From: Pipra filicauda
Lineage: Eukaryota > Chordata > Aves > Passeriformes > Pipridae
DNA length: 64,000 nucleotides
Assembly: GCF_003945595.2 (NCBI RefSeq)
Contig: NW_024104314.1
Coordinates: forward strand, 496,001-560,000
Direction of reading: 5' to 3'
Positions 1 to 12,745 of the stretch are shown here, piece by piece. The translations under genes were made by a program, and so were the position numbers. Numbering within the stretch: the stretch's first letter is position 1; each line of letters begins with the position of its first letter. A model generated the notes under the pieces. It was not told the origin of the DNA and did not search any database. It saw only the letters and a list, made by a program, of their open reading frames with translations.

Positions 1-3000
1 GTTTGGGAGTTCATTTGCAGAGACCAGAAAAGATGAACCAAAGTGATGGAATCCTGTCTCCTCAAGCATGAGGCAGAAAATGAAGTGACTGAAATGGAGA
101 CAAACTGTCAGCTGCATTGCCAGTACAAAACCCCTAGGAAAGAGATTCAGCCAGCTTGGCAAAAGCAGGTGTGTTCCAGATGTGGATCTTTCAAAGACTC
201 CTTGCTTATGCAGACAACGTCCAAATATTGCAAGAGCTTTAAGTATCTGATGAGCCAGAATCTGGTAGCAGATGCTCCTCTATAAACCTATCTTCCACCA
301 CCGGAATTACTCTGAATTTCCTACAGCATGAAGGAGATGAGAGTGTTTCTGAACGGAGAACTTCTGCTCCTTGATGATCTGCAGGAAACCGGAATTCCTC
401 AGACGTGTTTCTCAGAATTACTACAATTAAAATGGAGATCAATCTTTAGCATGTATTTGAATGCAAACCACACGTTCTGCTCAAGTTCCCAGTGCAGCAT
501 TAGGAGGAAAGGTCCTTGTTACTCTCCCTGAAGCCAAGGCCTCAGAAGTCTAATCTGAGCCATAGGCAAGAGCAGCACTGAACAAGCAACACGTGGGACC
601 AATTTGCTAATGTCCACTATTTCTCCTGCCCAGAAAGAAGATGGAATGAAAGGTGGTAACAGGAGCAAAAGGACTGTGGAAAGGCAGTTGTGAAAGAAAC
701 AGAAACCCAAGGCAAAAAAAAGAGGCCAAATTATCTCAACACGGCTCTGAATTCACACTGATGTATCACACATAGACCAGGGACAGTGGGATCCATGTAT
801 CAGCCACATAACCAGTGTAGCTGATGCCTTTTACTAGATGGACTTGTAAGCTTCTTGAAATGAGCCACAAATAATTCTGGTGTTATTAGAGTTGAAAGAA
901 ACGTGCCCCTACACCAAGTAAGGAATTTACACCTTTTGTAACAGAAGATCCAAACCACCACTTTACATCTATTAACAAGACCTTAGATTAAATTTAGGAT
1001 GAGCCCCGCTAGGAGAAATACTGATCTGTACAGATATTTTCTTCATGTTTTTTTAGGTACAGAATACTAAATGGGCTGTCATCCATGTAACTGCTCGTGC
1101 CCCATTTGCCAGATGTTGTTTGTGTGTCCACAGCAATGTATTCATATTAAAATGAATGAAACTGTTTATTTTTGCCGGCTGCTCAGTGATGGCAGAGCTT
1201 TCATGAGAGTCCTGGCCTGATGCTTCCAGCAAGACACAGTTAAGCAGACATTAACTGCAGATTTCACTTCTTCATTGACCTACAGTACAAGTCAATTAGT
1301 GGCTTAATATTGCTCAGACATTCATTAAAGCTTGAAGCAGGCAGAATTTCATCTGTTTGATTCTTGCTGTTTAAGAGTGTCCAGGGAGAATATTTACAAT
1401 TGGTAGGTTGTGACCACCTACTTTTGGAGGAAAACCACAGATTTTTTCCACAGTAAACAGTATGTTATTCTGATAAGAATTTGTACTGAGTCAAAATATA
1501 GAGATATTCTCCCATGGGAATTACTCAGTGGCCAGGTTTTACTGTGGTCTTAGGGAGGTGCTACTTCTCTTACCACCTGCCTCATTTTATGTATTACATT
1601 TTGACAACTCTTGTCTCTGTAGCATCCCTTTCTGTTGTCTACCCCACTACCTCACGGTCTAGTAACACCACTTAGGTAAGGAAACTGTTTGGTGGCAAGA
1701 TAATACCAGTCAACAATTATATTTTTTTAATAATCAAAATAGAAACATTTCATTCTTTGATATTATTTAAGTGTTATATGTTTAAACTGATTCAGTTCTG
1801 TCCATCCATGGTCACCGTCATTTGTATTTCTGTAGCATGTTAGAGAGGTGCCCCAACACTCCTGATGTGATCCACGGCTGCAGACTGAAATTTGTCAGAA
1901 GCTTAAGAGAGTTCTCATCAGGGATTAGCCCAGACACCATCTGCAACAATTATAAATCATCTCCATAGGAAAAGCCTGGAAAGTGCATTTAGGAGTATGC
2001 AAAGTAAATCAGACTGGGCCAAATGCATCCCGTCTGCTCCTAAGCACCAACTCTCATCTCCATATCCACTGTGGCTGCTCAGCTCCTTCAGCTCTGCCAA
2101 CCTGGGCCTGCTGCTCCTCTGTCTTTGCCAGACAGGCATTAAGTATTGATTTTCAGAGTACATCTTAAGAAATGTATGTGCTGCTCTGTGCCCAGTCGCT
2201 GTGACTGCACACAGCTCATTAACTGCATAACAGATCTGATGTGTAGCTGCTGTGGTTTGCATGTACCAATGGCACCATCCAAAGTTTCTGCACACTGACC
2301 CCACTTCAACTCACAGCTCCAGCACAGAAGGGACCTCATGCTTTTGGTCTGTCGCAGAGAAAGAACAGAAACAGAAGGAAAAGGATGTAAACTCTGCTAC
2401 GAACACATGGGGAAGAAACAGAAAGATCTTCTGTTGAACTCAACAGAGCTATGATGATTTATACCCCCTGCAAATCAGGTCCTTAATCTACACAAGCAGG
2501 CTGGCAAAGGGGGCTGGGGCAGCTGGAGTGAATACAGTTGTGTAACAGCCACACTGCCCCGCTTTGGCCTCCAGCATCATCTGCTAAAGCAGTGGGCAAC
2601 AACTCCAGTTCTCAGCCCAGTACTGACTGTGGTGGCTGCTGATGTACGAAGCAGAACATGAGCCAATTGTCAGATTCCAGGTTAAGTTTGCCTGACTGGC
2701 AGTTAGAGGGAACCTTATCTTGATGTGTAAAAGCAAATAACGTGTTAAGGAAGAGAGATGAAGGAAAGCAAAGGCGGAGCGCAAAGACGGCAGCCGGGGG
2801 TTTGTCTCCTCACACACACAGCCCACAGTCTGCAACCTGTTCCCTGCACACAGCCCTAACTCCACACTTAAAACAGGCACATGGAAAACACACTATAAAA
2901 AGCAATTGTGTTGATGATGTATAGGTCTCTGGCTAACTGATACCAAGCATGGAAGATCTTATCTTCAGGTGATTTGTTCATGGCACTATCTTTACAGAGC

Positions 3001-4639
3001 AGTAAAAAGTATGAAATACCTGTCATGATGGCACACAAATATCCCAGGCTGGCCCCTCTGTAATGGATGACTGAAGACAAGGAACAGTGGGTAAGGAAAA
3101 TTAATGGCTAAGGAAAAAATTAATAAGGTGCTTTCACGAGCTGAGGAAATGACTGTGGGTCCTTTCAGCTATGCAAAGCCCACCTGAAGGCCTGTGTCTC
3201 CCATATGTTTAGCTATAGATTGAGGTTATTGCTCCATAAGCATTAATCATTTCATCCATGAGAACACAAAGGATCCCTTGTACCAGGGGAAAGGCCTGGC
3301 AGCCCAGCCCAGCAGAGCAATAATGCACTCCAACTGTTCTTGTGCCTTTCCCTGATAAGACCATTTGCCCCTAAAAAAATTAGCCTGGTTTTTCCTTTCT
3401 CAATAAATTCCAATACCATCCCCTCCCATATGGTATAGTTTAATAACTGTAATACTTAGGGACAGAGAGACACAAATCCAAAATTCCACAAGCAAAGGAG
3501 GTACCCAAACACAAGCTCCAACAGCCTGACCATGGCTCAGTCACTAGGCTACCATAACAGAAGTGGGCCAGTGCTGTGGTGTCTGTTCTCCCTTGACAAG
3601 CTTTAAAGAATGCAACATTTTTTGGAGTATTTTGGGATGATGCTGACGAAATCAGGGTGATACATGTTCACTCAGAAAGTCATCCAGGTGTCTCTGTGAC
3701 ATGGATGAAGAGGCACCTCATGGCACGTCAGGACCAGATGCTCAGTCCCAGCAACACACTTCGATGTCTTGGATTATCCAAGATTTTGGGTGGCATGTAA
3801 GAAGCATTTTTGTGTCTTGCAGAGGATTCTCCACAGAAAAAGGAATTAGTTCAAGAGCTAAGAGAGCTAATTCCAGAGTTACAGAGTTAATTCCAGCAGA
3901 GCAGGTGCCTACCCAGGACGACAATTTTACCCTGAACCATTCCTGACTGCAAGAACTGGCAGTGGGATCAGCTCATTAATTCATGCTTTTCTTCAGCACT
4001 TCAAAGGAGGGAGGGTATATTTGCACACACCTGCCATCCCAAGCCAAACTCTGCACCTTCTCCTGTTCCCCAAAGCATGGCGAGCCCCTGGGGGCCATAC
4101 GGCACCCACGGCGGAGGAACCCTACCCGGGCTGCACGGAAGGGCATTGTAACAAAAACCTGTCCTCTGCCAGCCTGCAGCACAAAAGGTTCCTCTGATAG
4201 CTGCCTGAGCCCACAGCCCTGCTCCCACCAATAATCCCCTCCTCCATAATTTAATAAGCTTCACCGTGGCGAGGTTCTCCCTCCCCCAGCCCGCGATCCC
4301 CTTTCCCCTTCCCCAGACAGGCTGTGACAGCCGCAGAGAAGGAATACAGGAACACTCCCCGGTGCATTGTTAAAGGCCCAACTCCCCAAGCCAAAGACAG
4401 GCTCAGCTAACATTAAAGCCTTTTCCCTTGTGAGCAACCTGAGCTGAGATTAAGGAATGAGCCCACACTGTCAACCTTAACCCTGATATGAGGCTGGTAA
4501 CTAGGGCAACAGCATCTCACAAATAAACCCTGCCATGCTATTTTGTCTTCTGACACTGCAACACAAAATATGATGGGTAAGCGGATGGGTAAATAAAAAC
4601 TGAACATCACCCACTCCTCTGGCTCATATTTTAGTCCTG
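1..4639. other. Gene-free stretch, no recognisable feature
   Basis: No open frame here exceeds about 115 codons, frames overlap on both strands, and none carries a recognisable domain. The DNA looks single-copy. A short imperfect direct repeat with a 20-bp period lies at 3864-3876 and 3884-3896. The part from about 4080 to 4360 is more GC-rich with roughly a dozen CpGs, too sparse and short for a CpG island. I see no splice-flanked exon with a convincing reading frame. Confidence 0.6.
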
Positions 4640-5160
4640 GAGTTCACTGAGAGCTAGGAATGGTTATTTATTAATGCTGATATTAATGCCAAAACATAAT
4701 CTTGTTCGCTCTCTGTGCGTGGTGTACACCAGATGATAGCGGGCTCCTTTCTCGCTTGGGCTCCAGCATAATTATTTACAGAAGGTAGCACAAAATGATC
4801 TTCCCAATATTAGACTCAAGCTGCTTGTCTGGTTTAGCTTGATCTTTATTTATAGACACTGAGTCTGGGAGCTTTTTGTATGCAGAGCAGGACATAGTGA
4901 CCTACTCTGGCTCGCTTATATAATAGTTTCAAAGCAGACTTAGTGTAAATTGACCCTAATCTGATCTTGAATTGTAACACATTATAATTCCAAAAATAAA
5001 TCACCATTTATCTCACTCTATGCAACTCATTTATTTCAGAATTGGAAATAGCCAAAGACTGACAAATTTAAGGGTTATTTATTAATACCTTGAACTTCAT
5101 TTTTAAAGTCCCTCATTAACTATGACCGTTACAACAATCGATTAAGACACTATTATACCA
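4640..5160. promoter_or_regulatory. Candidate conserved non-coding block (AT-rich, homeodomain-like motifs)
   Basis: This is a complex AT-rich block with many TAAT/ATTA cores and TTATTTA-like words. The 14-mer GGTTATTTATTAAT occurs twice in the same orientation, at 4662-4675 and 5073-5086, bracketing the block. There are no long open frames and no interspersed-repeat signature. Dense homeodomain and forkhead-like words in low-CpG DNA are typical of developmental enhancers, but they also arise by chance in AT-rich DNA. The call is an inference from composition, and conservation cannot be judged from one sequence. Confidence 0.25.
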
Positions 5161-8100
5161 CGCAGCAGGGGAGAGCTCTGTAATAAACTTACCTCAGCTT
5201 TAGAGTTCAGTTTCCAAATGCAAACACTATGTTCACAGAAAGCAAACTTAAAGACAAAATTTCCATGTGGTTTTTGAAAGCAAACCTTAAAATCCACCCA
5301 GCCAGATCTGCAGGGAGACAGAAACCTGGGCACACCTTTAAGCACACCAGTAGTGCTCCTTCCCCTCAGTATTTGAGCAAATTTACAACTCCTTCTCCAC
5401 AAACTCTTGAGCATGCAAGAGCTTTCTGTGGGCATCTCGATTGTACACTTCAATTTTACTCATGGAAGGGAATAGAAGAGAGGTATAAATATGGTCCCTA
5501 AAATTAATTTTCAAGCCTGAATCAGTATTCACAGATATTTTTTACAATATCTCCTTAACTTGCTGATGAATGGCATCTGTATGAAAACACAGAGACATGT
5601 TTGGAGCAGTTTCTAATAACTTGGAGCAATAATTTCCTGCCAAAAAACTGATATAAAAGGCTCTTAGTATCAATGGAAAACAGGTTCATCACATTCTTCC
5701 TTTATATTAGTATTAACTAATTAATCAGCTCCACTGATTATGCACGCTATTCAAATTTGGCCTTTGTGAAATGCCATAGCTTGGGTTCAAAGTGATTTTT
5801 TACACAGTAATAGTTATATTAATTTACAGTAATCATTTGCATGATAAAAAAAGGCTCCAGTCCCAGAGACTGGGTTGTTGTGGGGCTGTTGTGGGCTCAG
5901 GCCCTGCCCAGAGCAGGTTGTGCAGGGGGTGAGTCCCTGACATTCATCTTTGCTATCAGCGAGGAGCACACAGAGGGCTTTGGCACTGCACAACAGCAGG
6001 GCCCTCTCCAGTGCAGCTGGGGAGGCCCACACTGACAGTCCTGCCATCCTGCGGGTTATAAAGCATTTATGGATGATGAGAAGCCACCTTCTGAGATACT
6101 TGTCCATTCCACTGTGCATCAAGTTATTAATTCTTTGTTTGTTGAGCAGAATAGATCCTCCTGCTCACTCATAGTATTTAGAATATTTCACACTGATGTG
6201 CATGGGGAAGCAACAACTTTTCATATTGCTGCTATTGTTCCTGAAAAAGTAATTGTTTATTTTAAACTATGTTGGTCCAGTACCTCTATCAAAAAAACAT
6301 TTGTGTATTATTTATTTGTGGATCAGGTAGTTGATTCTTTGCAAAAAACTCTTGATCCAGGCCCTCAGAACAGGGACAGTGCTCATTTTCTGTGCAGATC
6401 TGAATGAACTAATGACAAAATGCTGCACCATTTGGAAGGGTATTCTCCTTCAGACTTCCTGGCAGCTTGGTTCTGGGCAAAAATACCTCTCTGGACACTG
6501 GCAGTGTGTTATCACATGGAGATACAGCATCTGATCCCGCTGAGGTGCCCACAGAGAGCTCCAAAACTGAGTTCCTTGCAGGCCTTCCAAAGCATTACCT
6601 AACTTGCATTTTTTTCTGATACAGATTCAGGATGGAGCTTGCTTGTTTAAATAAGGTTTCACTGACGGCATTTGGGGAAGAAAAAGGTCTCATGTTTGCC
6701 ATGCTGGTTTCCACCATTCCTTTTGAGTTCTCCAGAGATGACTCTTTCTTTCCCAGAGTAGGTGGAGGAAGAGATCTCACGGGGGGAAGGCTGCAGGTAA
6801 GAGGATGACAGCTTCTCCCAAGGGAGGTCTCAGCTATGCTGCAGGGCACCAGCTTTGCCTCTGCAGCTGCTCCCCTTTCTCTAATACAACCTTAAAGCCA
6901 TGTCCCAAATCCCACTGAATGCTCCAGGCACCAGATATGGGATATTTAACAGGCTTTATCTCCTATTTCAGCCTTCCCACGTCACACAGAGGCTCTGGTA
7001 TCGTGATGATGGTCTCACCTTCACACCTGACACAGGGTGAAGAAACTCAGGGCGAGGATAACTCCTTGCTGCCTTTCCATTTCTCCATGTACAATCCAGG
7101 AGAAAAACACATAGAAGGGAGGCCCCAGGCCAAAACTTTAAAACAAAATAAAGTCTTATTGCATCAGTTGCATTCCCATTACTGTGTTTTAATAGGCACC
7201 AGTATTTCCTTTTTCCTTCAGAAATAATCCTTCTAAAGACACTTGTGTTTGCAAGTAGGCAATATTTTTGGCACATTAACTGTACTGTGGGGGAAAGACT
7301 CTATTGTCTGCTGCTTTATCTGGGAGTGAATAAGGGGCAGTAGGAATGGATTGCTCTGGAAGAGAGATTGGATTACCTATGTTTGGCATAATGGAAATAA
7401 GAGTTAAACACTTCTTTTGAGATATTAAAAATTAAATCTTTTTTAAACTGAAGTACCTGCTCTGAATAAATATTTTTGTTCTTTAAGCATAACACAAAAT
7501 ACCTAATTGAATGTGTACTAATGAGCTTAAAATAGTTCGTCTTGATATTGATTTTCCTTGTTATTTACTGTCACCACCTAGCACTTTTAATTAGGAGTTG
7601 AAAAAATTGTAAGAAAAAAAATAGAATCAACCCTAAAACATGCCTTCAAAGAGATTTTTCAAATTACCCAAGAACAATACAAATATAAATTGAATACCAA
7701 GGGGAAAAAAATACATGAATCCTCAGTAATAGTTCTGCCTTTATAGCATCTTTATCTTCAGAATGGTTGAGGAGCAATTGTTACTCCCAGGCAGGTAACC
7801 AGGTGTTGAGAACATGGCAAAACTCTCTGTGGTAAAGAAGAACAGCTTAGTATTGCAGGCATTTACTAAGAAGACACAGAAATCAGACAACCAGAAACCC
7901 ACACAAACAGTGGGGAGTTTCTGCACTGACTCTCCAGCTCCATGGTAAAAGTTGGGCTCCAAGACTAGCAACATGCCAAGAACATCTGTTCCCAACTCAA
8001 AGTGTCTGTGATCTTATGACTCTCAGATCCTGTGATCTCTCAGAGACGTTCTTCACTTGAAATACACATTTATATCAAAACCAAAATCCAGGAGGCAAAA

Positions 8101-9639
8101 GTTCTCTCTCCTCTCTTTCCTGATTCTCAGGTTTGAAGCCATGGCTTATCCACTAGCCAACTAAAGTCAAGAAATCAGCACCTCTAAGGACACCAGAGAG
8201 GCCTTAACACACCAGGCATTTCCAGACTTTTCTCTAATGACACCACTTGGGTGGTTTCTTCATAGAAGGCCACACATAACTGACAATTTGGTTCCATAAA
8301 CATTTTGCATATAGTATTTTCTCTAATCTTGTTCACAATGCCTGGATTATAAACATCTTTGGGACGTAGCCAACATCCCATCTCCTAGTTTCACATGCTA
8401 CTCAGGAGAAGAGTACTGGGGGCTTCTGCTCAATTAAATCCCAGGGTATGGCTACAACTCAAACATTTATTAAAGAAATACATCTGAAATCAGGAAGACT
8501 ACTTTGTATCTACCCCCACAGTCCTGGAGTTTTCAGGCAATATGCCCAGACCTGCCTTGCCAAAATGCAGTTACATCAGTCATTTGAAAACAGACCACAA
8601 GAGAATGAGAACCCACAAGAGAGCTGAACCAGGTAGAGAAACAACTTCCACTTCCAAGGGAAATATCTTTATTTCAATTGCCAACACGCTCCAGACCTCC
8701 AGTTAAAGTAAACTTTATAAGTCTTAGGAGGGTTTGCAGTCTGACCCTGCCACTCAGCAGGGTCTGCTCTGTGCCCACATAAATTGGTTTATGGGCTTGA
8801 AGTGTCTCAGACAAGAAGAGGCCGTGGCTTCCTCACCCACCTCGTGCTGCAGGAGGGCAGGGACCAATTATTGGAGCAACACAGGCAACCTGGGCAAACC
8901 CTGGCTAGCAGAGAGCACCATAATGCTGAGAGTCCGTGGGGAAGATTCTTCCCACATCTCCAAGAGAATCAGGATTCTGAGTTACATTCACCTTCCTTAG
9001 GAGTTTCTCTCTTAATAATCCAGAATTTTCTAACCAAGGCACATTGGCTGTGTAGCTGAGAGCCACCACTTTTTGTCAAAAGGAACTTCTCCCCACATTC
9101 CATAACAGAAATGCCAAATGGATGCCCTGAAGACGTAACAAGTAGGACCCCTGGCAGCTCCAGTGAGTACTGAGAGCCAAGCTGAGGAGCAGTTATATGT
9201 TTGTGAACAACTATGCTTCCCTCCAGTCTGCCTTTGGCATGTGTTTCTGTCTCTGCAGGGCCTCATGTGGGAGCCAATTCAGTTCCTCTGAGTAGATTTC
9301 AAATGTCATTTTCGGGAGGGAAAAATATAATTTGTGTTGTACATTTTCTCAAGCTTCATAAGCATTACTGGCTCAGTAGAACATCAGTCATACCCTTACA
9401 GTCCAGCAGTGCTATAATCTCTGCTTTACTATGCAAACACTATCACTCATGTTTAGATTTTAACTAACTCTTCTCTCAGTGCACTCAGCCTGTTAGAAAT
9501 CTTGCTTGACAGCTCTTAGATATCTACACAATATATTTTCAAACCCTCAGCAACAAAACTGAAGCATATACAATCTCTCGTGGTGTTGAACCTTATCCAA
9601 TGGAAGGGTTGAGTTTAGACTTCAGTTATTTATGAACTA
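5161..9639. other. Gene-free stretch, no recognisable feature
   Basis: This is ordinary single-copy-like DNA. The longest frames, about 100 codons around 5814-6407 and 6919-7276, overlap one another on opposite strands and show no domain, signal peptide or compositional bias suggesting coding. No CR1, LTR or long tandem array was seen. Confidence 0.6.
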
Positions 9640-9960
9640 TTAGTTTCCTGAGCTAATCAAATAATTTCACCTTTTACCACGTAAGACAGTGCAACACTTT
9701 ATAATCCTGCTGCCATAGGCAGGGACAAATTGCTGTGCACGTGCCATTCAGATTTAAAATTGATAATGGACAATCTGAAGATAAGCATTAATCTTCCAGA
9801 CATGTTACAGCACACAGAAAACAAGCAGTGACACAAATATTTAGACACGAGAAATATCTGGCTGTTTCGAAACCAATCTAAGGCAAATACAATAAAGAGC
9901 CATTATTCTGAGAGAACAGTTTCTGTATGGGGAGCTGTTCTAGCTGTTGTTGAAACAAAC
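9640..9960. promoter_or_regulatory. Weak candidate conserved non-coding block
   Basis: This AT-rich, complex stretch has several homeodomain-type ATTA/TAAT cores, a GTGCACGTGCC word containing a CACGTG E-box near 9736, and CATTAATC/AATTGATAA-type words. It has no long frame and no repeat signature. The call is compositional inference only and could be wrong. Confidence 0.18.
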
Positions 9961-12299
9961 TATTGTGTAGTGCTTAGTGTCGTCCCCCAAGAAAATTTAC
10001 ACACATATTTACTGGGAGAACAATGTAAATTGTCACATAAGCACAGCACTGCCATGGACTATAAGAATTGTAAACTGAACTCAGAGTTACGAGAGGAACT
10101 CAGAAATTTGGTGGGTGTCTCTCTCGGGCCTTGCCCTCACCCTGCTCTTGCCATTCACACTGGTTGGGTATTCCACCGGCGTCTCCATTTCCTCATCTTT
10201 AGGTAGACTTTGATCTCGTGCTCACCTGCTTTGGTTGCTGTGTACCTTAATATCTCCCCTTTCCTCTCCTTCACCTTGACTACAAATCACAAGCTACATT
10301 TTAGATTCCCAACTCGTGCTCAGCTTCTCCAGCTGTAAAACATGGTTTGGTCACAGCACCTGGACAGAACCTTCAGGAATGACTGACGGTGTCTTGGTCT
10401 TGTTCACCTAATAATAATATTTTGATATGAATTAGTGAATTACCAAAAAGATGGTCTAGTTTTGTTGTGTGGTTCTAGATTATTTCTTCATAAACACCGG
10501 TCTTGTTTAAAGTTCTTTTATCCAGCTATAGATCTGTTTTCTGAACTAAAAGTTAAGATTTTTATGTAAAGGATGAGCTTTCACAAATATCAGTATTTCA
10601 TCATTCATGATGAAAGTGTGAAAGCTGGTAGTACTGTAAAGCCAAAGATAGAAGAATCTGGCCTAGTTCTAACAACACACAAAAATGGTTTTCACATTAA
10701 GCCATCGATTTTTTTCATTTATTCTTGACTCTGAGTTTTCCAAGGCTGCTTATCTGTTAGTTCACAGAAGTGTTACCCTGAACACTACAATTCATAGTAT
10801 CACCAGTCCCTGGCAAGAAATTTCCCTTTTTCTCAGTAAGATATTTATCCACCCAGTTTATGCTGAAAAAAAAAAATATTTTCATAGACTGATAAGCTCA
10901 ACTATTTGCCTTGATGAAGCATTAACTACTTTTTACAGTGTGAATAAGTATGGGTAATTATGACCTCACTTTCAAATATATGCAGGTGGCTTTGCACAAA
11001 ACTCTCCATTTTCTTTCTGGAGCATTTTATAGTGAATAAAAATACGTATTCACAAGACTAGATTTCAAAAATCCGTTGAAAACAGCCCATCAGGATCATT
11101 GGACTCTAAAATCTGCTGCACATTTCATCCACAAAATTCTTGTCTCTTGACATATCTATCCTATCTGTTCATCCTGAGTCTGACCTGCACAGGCCTAAGC
11201 ATCTGTATGCTCAGCTCCTCATCCTGCGTGTGCCCAGACACATTCCTAAGGGCACAGCAAGATAAAAGAGCTTTGTGAGTCAAGCTCCAGTGGATTTAGG
11301 AATGGCAGTTTAAAACATCAGTGTTTCTAGGTCTCTACCTCATCCTGCTGCCAGAGGTTAATGTCAGCCTTATGGGATGCAGTTATGCTTGAGAGGGCAG
11401 AGTTCACTGCCCAGGGGGTTACTTTAACCACCGTGGATGAACGTGGACACCTGGAGAGGCGTGGCTGGGACAACGGGAGTGACACTTTTTGAAACCACTG
11501 CAGTGAATCCACCAGAGCTTTAAATTGGACCTCCACCCACCTCTGAAGTTGGCCATGCAATTCCAGTTCATACTGGTAAATCCAGTAAATGTAACTCAGT
11601 AATGTAATGCAGAGCTGGCATTTTATTTTTATGTAATCTAATTACGTTCCAAAGTACCCCATTTTTCTTTACTTTCAGGGTTTTCTAGCTCTAAGTTACT
11701 GTTTCGTATCACTAAACTTTAACCCAATCCAAATGTCATTCCGTAGACCCGCTGTACTCATACGTGGGAAGCTCTTCAGATTTATTTAATGCCGGAATTA
11801 TTGGGCTGGACTATGAAGTTATTCCATTAAGAAAAAGTCCATCTTGGGAAAACGAACGTCTGAAAATGAGATGTAAAGCCTAAACACAAGGATTTGGGTT
11901 ACATGTTGGCACTCAGCTCTGTAGTAAGATTCTATTTATACTTGCTATGCTGCGTTCACCAGGGGAATTGGAAACACATTTGCAAATTAAAGTCTGAGTC
12001 AGAACAGTCTCTTGCTCGAGTAAAAAACAAAAACAACAACAGTGACACAGAGCCAGAGTAAAATAGCTTAATTTGTGTCTACAGGGAACATGTTTTTCCT
12101 CTCGCTTATACCTTCAGAATTTATCACATGAAACCTTCCGCTTATGGATGACTCATTTCAGACACAGTCACTGGTTATTCTCATATATCTGGCGTTACAC
12201 ATGGCAGGTTCCGAGTCACCTCTTCCAGTGCTGCTGCCCTCCTGCTCCGTGACACGTGGAACACAGCCCTGCTGCAGCTGCCACCCTGGCCAACACCAG
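9961..12299. other. Gene-free stretch containing one palindromic element
   Basis: No convincing coding frame was seen. The longest frame, 90 codons at 10685-10957, has no family features. The one structured element is the two-tier inverted repeat at 10576-10626, listed separately. A run of ten A lies near 10866. Confidence 0.55.
10576..10626. repeat. Two-tier imperfect palindrome (cruciform-type)
   Basis: Two nested perfect inverted repeats share one axis. The outer arms are AGCTTTCACA (10576-10585) and TGTGAAAGCT (10617-10626). The inner arms are TTTCATCAT (10596-10604) and ATGATGAAA (10607-10615), separated by only two bases. The left side has ten extra bases between tiers and the right side has one. 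Nineteen base pairs could form. It could be a relic of a palindromic mobile element, a structured RNA fragment or a chance palindrome. No miRNA seed was recognised. Confidence 0.6.
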
Positions 12300-12362
12300 A
12301 GATCATGGAGTCATGGAATATCTCAGATTGGAAGGGAAGCAAAAGAATCAAAGCTGAAGCGT
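12300..12362 (-). mobile_element. CR1: CR1 LINE 3'-end fragment (degenerate)
   Basis: Read on the minus strand this resembles the 3' terminus of avian CR1. On the plus strand it shows the inverted ATCATGGAGTCATGGAAT motif followed by TCTCAGATTGGAAGGGA, equivalent to the antisense of the usual TTCCAACC...ATTCTATGATT tail. The rest is too diverged to follow, so the 5' limit is uncertain. CR1 copies in birds are normally 5'-truncated like this. Confidence 0.6.
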
Positions 12363-12687
12363 CCAGCGCCAAACCCGCACGTTTCCCTAAACGTCGCCTT
12401 TAAGAAATGCAGCTCCTCGGAGCAGAAATTCACTGGGAGAGTTTCCTCCCACAGGGGATGCAGCCAAGCTGGATTCACATTAAGCAAACCCACCCTGTCC
12501 TGAGTGTGTGTGGAGACCAGGGCACCCTCCTGAGAGGTCTCTGTCATCTGGTAGCAAGTGAGGAGAACCTGCACATTCACTCTGCTGGACGATAAACCCT
12601 CCTCACTGCAGGATGTGGGGGTGATGCTGTTCGAAGTCAACTGATTCCCTGCTTTTTATGGTGCTTTTCTTGCCCATGGTATCCTGT

Positions 12688-12745
12688 AGAATCACAGAAT
12701 CATCAAGGTTGGAAAAGACCTCCAAGATCATCAAGTCCAACCTTC
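12688..12745 (-). mobile_element. CR1: CR1 LINE 3'-end fragment
   Basis: The plus strand reads AGAATCACAGAATCATCAAG, then a GGTTGGAAAAGACCT block, then a GATCATCAAGTCCAACC block. This is the reverse complement of the classic avian CR1 3' end. Only the terminal ~60 bp remain. It lies about 330 bp from the preceding fragment in the same orientation, but the DNA between them is not visibly CR1, so they are probably separate insertions. Confidence 0.85.

Noticed and set aside
4060..4360. Possible CpG island
   Set aside because: About twelve CpGs in roughly 280 bp, near half the expected value for its GC content, and too short.
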